Source: Panaeolus papilionaceus (taxonomy: Eukaryota; Basidiomycota; Agaricomycetes; Agaricales). Taken from it: 64,000 nt of DNA. The notes beneath the pieces were generated by a model that was not told where the DNA came from, made no database searches, and was given only the letters and a program-made list of their open reading frames with translations. Both the position numbers and the translations under genes were made by a program. The stretch's first letter is position 1. Every line of letters begins with the position of its first letter. Below, one piece after another: positions 48,040 through 59,985 of this stretch. The stretch is taken from the NCBI GenBank assembly GCA_015501605.1, contig JADNRZ010000015.1:744001-808000 (forward strand), written 5' to 3'.

Positions 48040-51000
48040 TATTCTGACTCACGACAAAGACTTTTCGATACCCATCATTGCACTCGCACTTGTAACAGTC
48101 GACTTTGTACATCTATTATTAGCATCTGTAGACTGACACAATAAATATTAATAAACAGGGGCTAGCATACCCAGTATACCACCACTACCAACACCAATAT
48201 CGGACATTATGCATTTATTCAACACAAACCCCCTCGAATTTAGATAAGAGTAGAAAGGCAGTCCCAAATTTATCTCTAAGGCTTAAGATCATTGGTAACG
48301 TAAAAGATAGATAAATGCTCGAACAGAGGATTTTAGCCCAGTGCTCAGCTTGATCATGAGGCAAGTCAGCTGCTCTTTCCGTCCACTGTTCCTTTGCTTA
48401 CACAATTACCTTCATGCTTATTATGTATTTTAACACTTGCGTCCTTCGTTGCGAGACTAGGGGTATGTAGGTAGGAGGAGTTGGGGAGTGGGATTGGGAA
48501 GCGGTTGTCGGACGCCAAACCTGAGTCCGTTGCAAGAAATGTTCAGGGTCTCTTGCAGAGTTGGTGGCCTGCCTGCCACCGCCTGCCATGACGATTGTCC
48601 ACGATGTGCCACAACCACAACAGACTCAAGTTTTGCATTTCCTCACTGTCGTTTATTGAACAACTACCCAATGTTGGGCCTAGCACCTGAAATAGAATCC
48701 GTGCTGATGGAATTGGGCTTGTAAGATATCGATATCACCCATGATACAGAAACCATTCTAAAGGAAATTATACCGTTACTTCGAGTTGATGACAGGTTCA
48801 GTGATATATATCCTTGAAAATAATAATAAATATTTTCTGATCTCCAAACAGTATAGCTTCGAGCCCGTGTATGTCGATGAGATAAAGGAATGCAGCACTT
48901 TATTCACCTGAGCCATTGAATACGTCTGCAGTCGCCATAACCATGATGGATGCGAGTTCGGCAGGTCACACCATGTCATCGCTCTTGGACTTTGTGCAGA
49001 GATCATTGCTTCCTGTTCACACATTGTTGTTATCATACAAATACATGGTACTCGTTCACCAGAATACATGTGATGCTCAGAGTGCATACCCAGAGGCAAA
49101 GGGAAGACTTGAAGCAGTTAGTCCGAGTCACTTGAGCATAATTTCCTGCTGCAGCAATTGACTTCGGTCTCCCTAGCTTTTCGACAGATTTTTACAAAGT
49201 CACTCGAAGGAGGAATGTGAGCGAAACAGTGCTTTATTTATTGCCATGCTGACAATTCCTGTGTAGCGACTCTATGAAAGCACTCCAAATTAATACTTCT
49301 AGCTCGAGGCTATGGCGCTGCAACATTCAGGAGAAACGGATTTTAGTGCACCTGCTGATAACGGGAGTAAGAGATACATATAGTTAGGGCTGAATCTTAG
49401 CAGAGATGAAAGTCCTCGTCTCGGCACCCACGTGACCAAGAAGGAACGTGCGAACAACCTTATCTTGATAATCTCAATATCTGATACCCGATCTCGGACA
49501 ACAAGTGGCCTGTGATCAACGACTTCCTCATAAGCAGCAAACCTCATCGAGCAGCCCACCAGGACATACATACACTTGTGATTCATGTTGAGGTCATCAT
49601 TCAACCAGTCCGGAGCTTTGTTACCTGGTGGTCGAGGCGCCTCTGCAGTTTTTCTTGCTTCGCCGGCGCTTATTGGTGTACGGAGCCCTTGTTATACTCC
49701 GACAGCTGTTCGTTGCCATCCACGCATTATAGAGCTCTAGATTGGCGTCTTAGTGCGCGTGTTATAACGTTGACATGGGTTTCTTCCCAGAGGTAAGCCT
49801 GATAGGAAAGAAGTTTACGTAACATTGCCATGGGGTGTCATCGGCTGTCTGGCTTGTTGAGAATAAGAACGGGCATGTGAGCGCGCTCCCTAATCACTAC
49901 TTCAAAGATGGGTTTAAATGGTCGCACTTCGCTCGGCCTAGGTTTATTTGCCAATGAATATGGCCTTGATATCCTCTCCCTTTCTTTCTGAATATGATGT
50001 TTGATCGAGCGTGCAAAGTCCACGGCTCGTGTGTGGTGGGACTTAATATCAATTTGTGAGAAAATCGAGGCATTGAAGGCGAATGTCCCTTTGAATGCAC
50101 ATGATACATATAAGAGGACCCAAATTTGGTCATATCGCTCAACCAATCAGAATCTAACGGTGAGTTCTGGTCGATTTAAATGTTCAGTTCACTTAGTAGC
50201 ATGATACCGATAAGACTCAGTATTCAAGCCACCAATGGTTTTCGCACAATTGCACATCGCGCCGAAGCGTGTGAGCTGGGATGGGTGAATATGGCGGACT
50301 CAAAAATGTATTGCACGAAATCTAGGTCTCGTAGTTTAATTTGCCAGGCCCATCTCGAGACATGAGGCTGTACCCTGGGTATAATCTTCACCACTAGGAC
50401 CGGAGCGTCCGCTGTGCAGGCAACCGGAAGTTGCCAGGCTTTCGGACATCGGACAGCAGTCATTTGGCCATGAGTGACACTTTATGTCCAAATCTACCAG
50501 GTGAATTAGATCCATGAATTTTTCACAAAGGTTCGTCGCGGCCTGGAAGGATTATGTACATGTGAGTCAGAGTAGTAAAGGTATTATTTTTTCCTCAATG
50601 ATTACCTGCCATCGCCAAGCACTGGCCTTAACGTTCCTCGCTCACAAAAGGGTATTGAAGCGTTCTACAATGTTACGACGCTATGATTGAGCATTATTTT
50701 GAGTCTGACTTCCGACATGGATTCGTCTCATCTCAAACACTGGGTACATGCAAAAAGCTCCCCGCTTTTCGGGAATTTGGAGGGATACATTAAGAGATTA
50801 AACATTTTTGACACTGCGGCGTGGCGCTACGCATACTCCATCAGGTTCCATCCCCAAATAACATCGAGGAAACGGTAGGGATACTCAGTTACTTTTCTTA
50901 TCTGGAAGTTTTGCATATTTCTATAATATTTATTCCGTATTTGGCTATGAAAGCGTCCAGTATGAACTGATTGGCTCGACTCTGCCTGTCCATTTGATTC

Positions 51001-51155
51001 GTGGGCACTGCCAACTTGGTGACGCACACCGACCCCTTAAATAGGGTCTTGATCTAGTGACAACATGGGACTATGCCTCCCCATTATTTTCTACGTACCC
51101 CACCTCCCGAGACATACTTATTCTTTTGAGCGTCGCCCTTCGATAATCCAATAAT
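48040..51155. other. Gene-poor 3.1-kb stretch
   Basis: 3' flank of the preceding gene, then AT-rich sequence with only short, unrelated frames on both strands. No repeat pairs, transposon ends, tRNA-like B boxes or family motifs were recognised. The last 130 bp is the promoter of the short paralogue, with a TATA-like TTAAATA at 51037-51043. Confidence 0.45.
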
Positions 51156-52065
51156 ATGCACACTTCAGACCTCACCAGACCACGAAACAATATCCCTCTT
51201 TGCGTCGCATTCTATTGTTTTCTTGTTTTGTCGCTATACCTCCCAGCGGTGTACTCTTCACGCGTTAGCAAGAACCTTAGCATTATATTCGACTCGAATT
51301 ATACTTGCTCTAATAACGCGACTAACTCGTTAGATGCCGCCGAACAGGGAGAGCCTGGCACACTCTCAAATGAACTACGTAGAGATTTCCAAGAATCTTG
51401 GGAGAAGTTCATCGACACACTACTGAGCGATTGGAGTATGTCTATTTCTGTGTCAGGCCCTATTGCTGCGTAGGTTCGACCCCATTTCCATTCGACGCGT
51501 GCTGACCTTTCTTTTTCTTCTCACTCAAGATCAGCCATTGCTGTTGTCCAAATACCAGATGTTGCCAGCGATCTAGTGACCAGAACACTAGCAATTCTAT
51601 CTTTTGTGTGCGCTATTATGAGCTTATGTTGTGGCTGTCTATCTACTCAAGGGTATGAGAGGAGGAAGGACATACAATATGCCCCATTGTGGATTCAGGT
51701 GTGTAGAATTTCTCTGACAGCCAGCTTCGACAAGAGCAGCTAAGGAAGCCGACTAGGCAGTACAACGAAATGAGATATCTATGTATGTCGCACAAGCAGC
51801 AGCAGCAGCTATTTGGGTGTCATGGAGTATGATCTTTGTCATTTCCGCCATGCTTTCGTTTGTCTGGCGGTGCAACTCAGAACCACGAGATCGACAGCCA
51901 CACAGCACCGAGGGATTGCTGGCGTCCCGCATTATAATTACCCTTGTGGTAATTCTCGGAGTCAGCTGTGTTACTGCTGTACTTCTTGTCCTGAAGCACT
52001 GGGTGCAGGCGCCGAACAAACATATAAACTACCTTCTCCAGAAGACTCATATGGCGCCAGCTTGA
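51156..52065 (+). CDS. Four-helix membrane protein, short form (family member 2)
   Basis: Three exons, 51156-51469, 51530-51698 and 51757-52065, 263 residues. It keeps the family core: FQESWEKFIDTLLSDWS, then ISVSGPIAASAIAVVQIPD, TLAILSFVCAIMSLCCGCL, AAIWVSWSMIFVISAMLSFVWR and IIITLVVILGVSCVTAVLLV, with introns at the same places as family member 1. It lacks the long N-terminal and C-terminal disordered regions; instead the N-terminus has a hydrophobic stretch (IPLCVAFYCFLVLSLYLPAVYS) that could be a signal peptide or an extra helix. The RFGTMRSMFHASRWAE loop is shortened to GYERRKDIQYAPLWIQ, so the conserved cytoplasmic motif is lost. It may be functional but diverged, or in early decay. The frame is intact. 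Confidence 0.75.
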
Positions 52066-55000
52066 CGCTAAACCGCCATTGACACGACAGCGTCATTGAG
52101 AGAGGATGACAGCCTATCCACCTTTGTTCCGTTACCAACCTACATTCTTCATTTATTTGCTCTTCGCTTTGGTTTCGACACGCCACACAAACACGGACAT
52201 CGACTTTGCATTTTATGGTTGCTTCTACCTGCTTTGCTTCTTGCTTTCTCTGCTTTCTCTGCACATATTTCGAGTCAATTATGATGGAATACCTTTTCAT
52301 AGATGCATCAAATAATACATGTTGCAATTGTAAGATCGACATTTGGACTCGGTAATGTGTCACTGGTGTTGGTTTCAAGGTAGGAATGGGAGTATGGTCA
52401 CCCGAATGATAATTCTTCTGTCTGAAGGTTTCACGGAAAATAAAACTGACTAGGAATGTAATCTTACGGTGTTCTTCGATGGTGCAAATCATAAAAACAC
52501 GATGGTAAGTTCGACCCAACTGTCAAAGTCTCTACGTCTCGCACTATTTTGAATAAAGTCCCAGAACCAATTCAATGGGGTTCGCAGAAACGCAACGGTC
52601 AAAGGGATCGGTCGGTATTGCCAACGATTTCGGGCCAATGTTCTTGGGCGTCATGCGGGGTTATAACCGTCGTAAAATTTCATTTAAACCCCTGGCTAGG
52701 CCCGAATGTCCAAATTCAGCAGCTCAGGGTCAATCATAATGGAAGCTTGACTTGTGCTTATCACATACAGTTTTAAATTTGTACAAGGGTCGCTGTGTTT
52801 GGCTGTTACAATGTTGCTATTGTCAAATCCCTATTTTATTTTATTTTCATCCTTTGTAATGTTCTGGAGGTACGTGCAATGTACAACTTTCGCAGCGGAG
52901 GTTGAGAGGATTTGGAAAGCACAGCACAGATCCAATTATGTAAAATACAGGTAAAATATTGATCGTTCTTGATATGGATCGGTGCACTTTCGGTTCCTGG
53001 CTGTTGCCGTGGACAAGAGTACAAAGAAAATTTGAATTAAATGAGATAAAGATAAGTAGGAATTATCCAAAGACCCCAACATTCGACTAGATATAGAAAC
53101 CTGGTTGGCAGACTATCTTGCATAATTTTCGGGGAGATTGGGGATATCGGCAAGCGGGCGAGAAAATGAATACATACTGTGCGCAGTTGCGCATCGTAGT
53201 ATTTCCTGATTCGTGATCTACTGAAATTGGCCATGTCTACCATGGCGGCAGACAGGATTTTCAATTTCGACACACTGAATTCATCGAAGGGCGCACCAAT
53301 CCAGCGCGGTAATTGTCGACTGGAAATTCGTTACTTGCACCACCATTGTGAAGCTTTCTGCCATGTCCAGGGACCCCCATCTGCACAATTTATCACCGCC
53401 ACTGCACGAAGTCCTGGTTGACGCATTTACCATTGGCTACCCGATCCCCGTTGGCTTTGAATTATGTCGTGACACCTACACGTGTGTGGTCTATCGATAA
53501 ATATTAAAAACAAAATAAGTCCAGGATAGGCGGTGGCGCCGTGAGGGTGTCTATACCTGCCGGCGTGGTATTCGCCGGACCATTGTATCATGGCCGTGAG
53601 TCGTCACACGATGGCTAATGTTATTCAGTGCCTGTCAAGCCACGAACATACAACTCAGCGTAGATGAATATATGTATGACAGTATCGATGTAAACGTTGG
53701 CTGAAAATATTTAAGAGAGAAAGTATTCTGTTGAATGTGGTAGAAACCGAGGACGCATTAAAGATGGTGCGGAGTGCCACCCGATTTGGTTACGACAAGC
53801 GCCGGGCAACACGTGGGCGGAATACACCTTCTATGTGACATCTGGTACCACTGTGCGCACAGCGACCCGGGTTTGCGGGTCATCAAAGTTCTATCGGTGT
53901 CAAATAACCGGAGATTAATGGTGGCACGCATCGAAAATACAATAAAATAAAATAAAACAGGAAAATTAAAACATGAAAAGTACAGGACCGGTTTACCTGG
54001 TACTATCATGGGCACTTACTCAACTTTCCCCGTGTTCCTGGGAACAGTCACTCCCCTACTTGCGTTATGAAGATACGTGTCCGCAGTTGGCAGTGCTATT
54101 TGCTGTAAATCTTCAGGTCAGCCGTCGTTGTTAGCAGAATCAAGTCCGTCTTTTTCCCTGTCACTCCCACTCATACCTACCCAAACTCACTGGCTTGTCT
54201 TGGACGTCAAGAATAAATGTATTGATTCTGGTACATTATAATGATCTAGGTAAATTTTAGTCGTAAATAAATATCGAAACGAATAAATTATAATCAAGAA
54301 AACAAACAGGCTGTGCGGCGTGTCGTAGTAAGGAGAATAATCGATTGCGTTGCTATCGCATGATGCCAGACGAGTGTTATTTCACTGTATAACCCACCTC
54401 TTCAATTTCTGGCATGCACACACGGGAATTGCTTTCCTGCCATCGTCTGGAATGTATGGCCCAGTATGGGATGTGATTTCTCTTTTTGAATTTACCCTCT
54501 CTTTTGTCTACTGTCCTGGCGGTGAACGCCATACTATGTCATGGAGTGCTGAGAAGTTCAGGTCGCTACTATAATCACTATTCGCTGTTCACCCGAGTGT
54601 TCCTTGGTCGATGGATTCACGTCATCATATCTACCCCCTATACACTCATCGACTCCACAGCGTCGCATCGAAAATCTCAAGTTCCCCTTGCTAATTTTCA
54701 AAATCTCCCCGCGCGACGGTCCATCATACCGTTATTCATGGCCTCCCCCTTCTGTCTGCGGTCTCTGTATGTATCCTAGACCCTTTCCAAGTTCATTACA
54801 TGCACTAGCACCCAATCCACCGTCAGCTAGGATTCCAACCGTTCTTCTCAACTCCCAACTTCCACTTTTACATTACTGAACATCGATCGTTATTTCTCAA
54901 AGCAGTAGTCCCGTCGTTGATTGGTGCATTGGTCCTGAGCTGACTCCCGAGCTCGGTTCGAAGAATCAGTGGCCGCTCAGTGAGGATTTAACGCCGGCTC

Positions 55001-55655
55001 CTATGGCGGTTATCAAATTTCAACTACTTCTCCTCTTCGGACTCATTATTCGACCAATCGACATAACAATGGTTTATCCACAACAGAGACATTGCTGTTG
55101 GGGCTGTTTGGCCCCAGTGAGGATCTATTCAAGGTCAGTATCTATCTGTCTAATTCAACAAGGCCCATCGACCGGGGGACTTGCCACCCTCACGTAGAGT
55201 GTATAGCCATGTTCCGATTGTTCGTAGCGTAGACTCAGACTGCTCTCAACACGACCATTACACCGCCCCATACGCGTCTGAGCATGCCTCCAGGCATCCC
55301 GGGGCACTCCAGCAGTTAAATGCCTCAGGAACATAATGCTCGCCCATTTGTTCCGTCCTGACGGACAACTGCCGATCACGGCCAGAGCTTCCAAGGGAGT
55401 TACCGCGGGCAGAGCTGAGTTGGAGGCAATTTCGTCCATACAGTGCTTCCTCTCTCTCTAATGCAAGTGCGGCCACACCTCAAAGCCAAGCCCCAGGGCC
55501 TGTTCCGGGGCACCACGGTCAAATCGTCCATCAGGGCTGGGTACTAGCCCGTCCTTCCCTCATTCCCTGCGAAGTACAGTCTCTCGCGCGGGGAGAATCC
55601 AACTTCGTTGATCCTGATAGGGGCTCTCACACTATCCCAACGCACTAACCCACAG
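52066..55655. other. Gene-poor 3.6-kb stretch before the pseudogene
   Basis: 3' flank of the short paralogue, then sequence with scattered short frames. No transposon ends or gene motifs were recognised between 52500 and 55000. From about 55249 the 16-nt block ACACGACCATTACACC matches the 5' leader of family member 1, and 55330-55610 has Ser/Arg/Pro-rich open frames that may be decayed 5' exons of family member 3. Confidence 0.4.
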
Positions 55656-56799
55656 GCGACGATGTGGAGTTACAAGAACATGGAGCTACAAAGCAGGGTA
55701 ACAGTGGCAGCGGGACAAGCTCTTCAAGACCAATCAGGAGCACTCTCAAGCGCCTGCTCATATTCATTGGCGATACCCTGCTTCGAAAGTTATACCTCTT
55801 CGGGTCGTCCTTCCTTCCAGCTGTCTACTATTTTTGCCTCATACGCATTCTGGCAGTTATTAAGGAATGCGAGCCTGAGATTCAACAAATGGAGAACGAG
55901 GGTAGCAGGATCACCTTAGAACCAGCGGTAATAACCAGCAATTCACCGCAGTACCCACAAGAACAGACAAATGCGAGCTCTTCCAGGCAGGTCTCATCAG
56001 AGGCTGAGCTAGGCGACTTGGTGCAGCTTAGGCAGAATGAGGGAGCGGAAATTAACCCAAGTTTCACGAGGCGGGCCGCATCTCTACCTCTAGCCTCCGA
56101 ATGGCCACTGGACACAGCGTCCCCAGCTCTTCTGAAGTTCATGAAATTATGGGACATGTTCATCAATTCCCTACTAAAGGAACTGAAAATTCTAAACGTC
56201 GTATCAGGTCTTCTTGCATTGTGAGTCCATCTTCCTCTTATTCGCATCTATTCGTGTTTACCTCGTATCGAATAGTGGGAATTTGACCATGTTGCAAGTC
56301 CCCGAGGTGGTAGACGATGTAGCAACTAGAATTTTATCTCTTCTCTCGCTCATATGTATACTTATGAGTCTTTCGTATGGTTGCATGTACATTATCCGAT
56401 TTGGCACGATGAGAAGCGTGTTCCACGCTTCGCGATGGGCAGAGGTACGTTGCGTGCTTCTCAGTGTCAGTAAGTGCTGATGACGTGTCTCTAGGAGGTC
56501 GAGAGAACAAAAGCAGCAATTTTGTAGAACGGGTGGGTTCTCCTTGCAACCCCAGCTACATGGATGACCTGGTCGATGCTCCTACTTCTATCTGGAGAAC
56601 AGACTATGACGTCGATCTAAAAGATAAAATCCCGCCAAGTAGAAGCATCGCATTATTAACACGCATTACCATCTCTCTGACTCCTCGCATGGGGCTGGTT
56701 CACACAGTTGCCATCCTTCGAACGCTCATAAAATACGGCACCAATGAAGGTTGGAGCCAGGTACTTCATCAGGCTAGCACCACCAGGCAGGCCCCATGA
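55656..56799 (+). pseudogene. Four-helix membrane protein, degraded copy (family member 3)
   Basis: Three exon-like blocks, 55656-56220, 56276-56444 and 56495 onward, match family member 1 in order: STLKRLLIFIGDTLLRKLYL, FMKLWDMFINSLLKELKILN, LLSLICILMSLSYGCMYI and RFGTMRSVFHASRWAE, then EVERTKAAIL. At 56525-56527 a TAG replaces the TGG (Trp) that follows this motif in member 1. Beyond it the family sequence continues (NGWVLLATPATWMTWSML), then shifts frame within helix 3 and resumes in another frame as LTPRMGLVHTVAILRTLIKYG up to about 56799. So helix 3 carries a nonsense codon and an indel, and the protein would end after two helices. The 5' exons were not resolved. The splice sites and first two helices are intact, so the decay is fairly recent. 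Confidence 0.75.
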
Positions 56800-57257
56800 T
56801 GATTCTCGTTCCCTTCGTCACTGCGAATTTGCATCATTATTTCACATTTTTGACGTTTATTTACTCGCACCAGCATCGCATCAACATTAATCTCATGTTT
56901 AATACCCCATGCCTCTCATAGATACCTCCTTTAATTACTACGTGTCATTGTCCAGGCCGACAAACATACATGTCTTAGCATTTTCTAGTCACAAGAAGTC
57001 TTCATGAGGAGTAGATTTACCTTAGGATCTCGAACATATGTCTATATAACGTACCTTTTCTTTGGATGAGTGAATGGGTATTTATTTGCAACTGTGCTTG
57101 AATCTGGGCGACAGAAATACAACTACGCAGTGGTACAGTCGCCAAACGAACATTGAGATGTGACTTCAGAGATGGTCTTGAATTTACAGCAATATGATAT
57201 TGGAACGTATTTTCACTAGGTACAATGAAGTAAATTATAAACTGAGAAGCCTCGAGA
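56800..57257. other. Convergent 3' flanks
   Basis: AT-rich sequence between the degraded membrane-protein gene (plus strand) and P450 A (minus strand). No coding signal was found. Confidence 0.45.
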
Positions 57258-59528
57258 TCAAATACGAGATACTTTGAGGAAAAGTTGAGCGCCCTCAGCA
57301 TCGCGGAGTTTGGGACGTTGAAAAATGGAAAGATGGTAGTCAATGGGCGTGTCTGGGCCTTTTGGTAATTCGAATGAATATTCGCGAAGCAAGATTATGA
57401 GCAAAATCTAGGAATGACGGTAAGAACAGGTACTATGTGCGCGCCTTGCATCTCGATAGCTTACCTTCATCTGCGCCATGGCGAATGTTCGTCCAATGCA
57501 ATGCCGAGGACCCTCTCCAAAGGTCCAAATGCGAGCTCTGCTACCGAATTCAACGTGTTCATGTTCGTCAAATTGCGCATCTGATTTCAGCCACCTCTCA
57601 GGATTGAATTCATGGCCGTCTTCGCCCCAGGTTGACTTGATGCAGTTGAGGAAATGGTTCGGAACAAGGACCTCGGTGCCCTTAGCGACATGCACTTCAT
57701 GTATCAATTTTCCAGATGGATCGATAACGGGGTTGGGAAGTGGAATAACGTCATCCCGTGCAGCCTGTCAATTGTGAAAGCAAATAAGCAACCAATTGCA
57801 GTAATCGTAATTTGAAGGGTTCAAACTAAAGCTTCGAAGCCCCACTTACCACGCGATGAGTTTCACCGATCGAACCGTGTAGCCGAAGGACTTCAGAAGT
57901 AACTGCATCTAGATAGGGTAATGATCCGTGGAGTTGGCTCCAGGTAGGCTCTGCGTTGGAAAAAGAAATGAGCTCTTCACGAAGCCGGCTCTGCATATCG
58001 GGGTTTCGTGCGAGCTCGATGAGTGCCCACTGAGGAAAAAAAAATTAGGTTCATTCGGTTCGAGGTCGGAGGCTATTGCGAAACTTTAAACTTACAACGA
58101 GTGCGGCTTTACAGGGATAAGATAAGGTTCTCATGATCAGAAAATTTAAGTTTGAATGCAGCGAGAGTAAGGACGTACTAGCAGGTGGGTCTGATCCAGC
58201 GACCGAAATGGATTGCATCTGGCAGTGGGATGGGAATCAGATACCTCGCTTGACGATTGAAAATGTGGCATACTTGAGAGGTGGCTTCTCCGATAGGAAT
58301 TTGGGTTTCGGTTTTTCCTTCTTCACCATCAACTTATCGGCGGCTAAGTGGCGGGAAAGACATAAAATATAGAGGTCGAACGTACTGAGCATCTCAATCA
58401 TTGACTTCTTTCGTTTGTGATCTTCGACAACCCCGATGTTGTTGCGACGATCAGCAAGAATGCTGTCCATAATTTCCTTTGCTGAAGTGGAGAGCTTGAA
58501 AAAATATTTGTTTCGACCTAGCGGAATACCTCCAGCAAATGGAACATAGAGCGTTACGATATGGAAGAGAATAGCTGTGGCTGAGGGTTGCTCTTGATTG
58601 AATGCACTGAGAGCCTCTAGAACGAGGGAATCTTGACCACGGACGGCATTAAACTCGTGGTGGAAGATGCACGATCCAATGCAATCAACTCTGAGAACAA
58701 TCCGGTGTCAAATGAGAACTTCAAAAGAAGAATGCTCAGAAAGGAACCCACGTGAATCGTAGCATCCTACCAGGGGAAAATGAATTAATTAAATGATTCG
58801 ATCAAGGCACGGGCGCTAGACCAATGATCAGACGTACCAGTCGTGCATCTCAATATCCGCCACTCCATTTACGCTCGCCTCGATAGCCTTATCCCAACTA
58901 TTTTTCATCTATTATTCGCAAAGAAAAGTCGTACGATGCCCCAAATCTCGTCAGCAGTAAGTCTCCGAACAGATCAAAACGTGTGTGAGATAACTTGCCT
59001 CATGTCCGAGATGATACATGATAGGAATCATATCACGCAGCGCCATGGGACTAAATGCAGGATTCAAAGACTTTCTCTGTCTGAATTAACGCAGTATCAG
59101 TGAGATAAGCTAGGAACCTGGTGTACACTCCTGAAATACCGTTTGTGGACATCATCCTCTGCCCAGACAATGCTCTTCCCGACTGCACGTTCAACGATTC
59201 CACGTAATGCCTCGGGCTTGATGTAGTCGTATGTATCGCGACCGAGAACGTACGATGCGACCTTTGGGTCACTTATCACCAGTGCCTCCCCTCCCAAAAA
59301 TGTGGGAATACGATACACGGACCCGTATTCGCGATACCAATCCTCGAACAGGTACTTTGCTTCAGGTGATAGTCCAATGCGATCTCTGACCCCAAAGAGC
59401 CAATGTGCCCTTCCAGGACCGCGAAGCGATATTGGAGGTGCTCTTGAGATTATATATTTGATAGTGATTAGAATAAATCCTACTCCTGCAATGAATAGGG
59501 AGTGGTTTTGAACGAAATCGAGTAGCAT
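57258..59528 (-). CDS. Cytochrome P450 (copy A)
   Basis: Eleven exons, 533 residues: 59528-59140, 59080-58999, 58908-58838, 58766-58752, 58690-58386, 58332-58274, 58218-58179, 58106-58096, 58029-57850, 57764-57465, 57407-57258. The exons of 15 and 11 nt are microexons, and intron 2 (58909-58998) uses a GC donor. An N-terminal anchor helix (HSLFIAGVGFILITIKYI) leads to the Pro/Arg hinge SLRGPGRAHWLFG. The I-helix reads VAGSDPPAT (Asp317, Pro318, Pro319) instead of AGxETT. The ExxR pair is Glu370/Arg373, the PERF segment is FNPERWL, and heme-ligand Cys473 sits in FGEGPRHCIG. This is a microsomal monooxygenase needing a P450 reductase; the substrate is unknown. Intron phases match copy B throughout, marking a tandem duplication. 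No terpene cyclase, PKS or NRPS gene lies in this window. Confidence 0.9.
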
Positions 59529-59985
59529 GGTAAGAGCGAGTGGCCCATATAGACCATCGATGCTTCCCTTTTAAACTTCAGAAACCAGGTGGGTCCGATT
59601 TGCGATGCATTGAGAAAAATACGGGACGCTTCCTCACCCACATGGTCGATAAAAAGGAATGGCACCTTTCCTAAGTGCCAATTGAAATGTCAGCTACTAT
59701 ACATTAGACCGGGGCAGGTCCGAGAGCCTAGAATGGACTGCATGGGTTATGTAGCTAGAAGTTAATCATTATTCACGTCAATTGAAAGCAATATGTAAAC
59801 ACGAGTCAAACACGATAAGCAAAGTATTATGTGAATAGTACAGGTAAGATGTCAGCGGCACATATTATGCAGAACTAAGGCAATACAGGAGGGTCGTCAT
59901 CAAAGCAAAGGAAGCAGAAAAAGCAAACGAGGAAAGCACAGAATGAAACCGATGGGGCACATAGAAAAGAAAAACGAAAAGAAAA
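59529..59985. promoter_or_regulatory. Spacer between the P450 genes
   Basis: 457 bp containing the promoter of P450 A and the 3' flank of P450 B; the two genes are head to tail on the minus strand. An A/G-rich stretch (59890-59990) is probably the copy B 3' UTR. Confidence 0.4.

Noticed and set aside
48040..51155. Possible extra degraded copies of the membrane-protein family in the gene-poor gap
   Set aside because: Neither the RFGTMRS-type loop nor the SWEEFIDSLL-type block could be found on either strand.
54900..54990. tRNA-like GGTTCGAAGAATC stretch
   Set aside because: No matching A box or acceptor stem could be folded around it.
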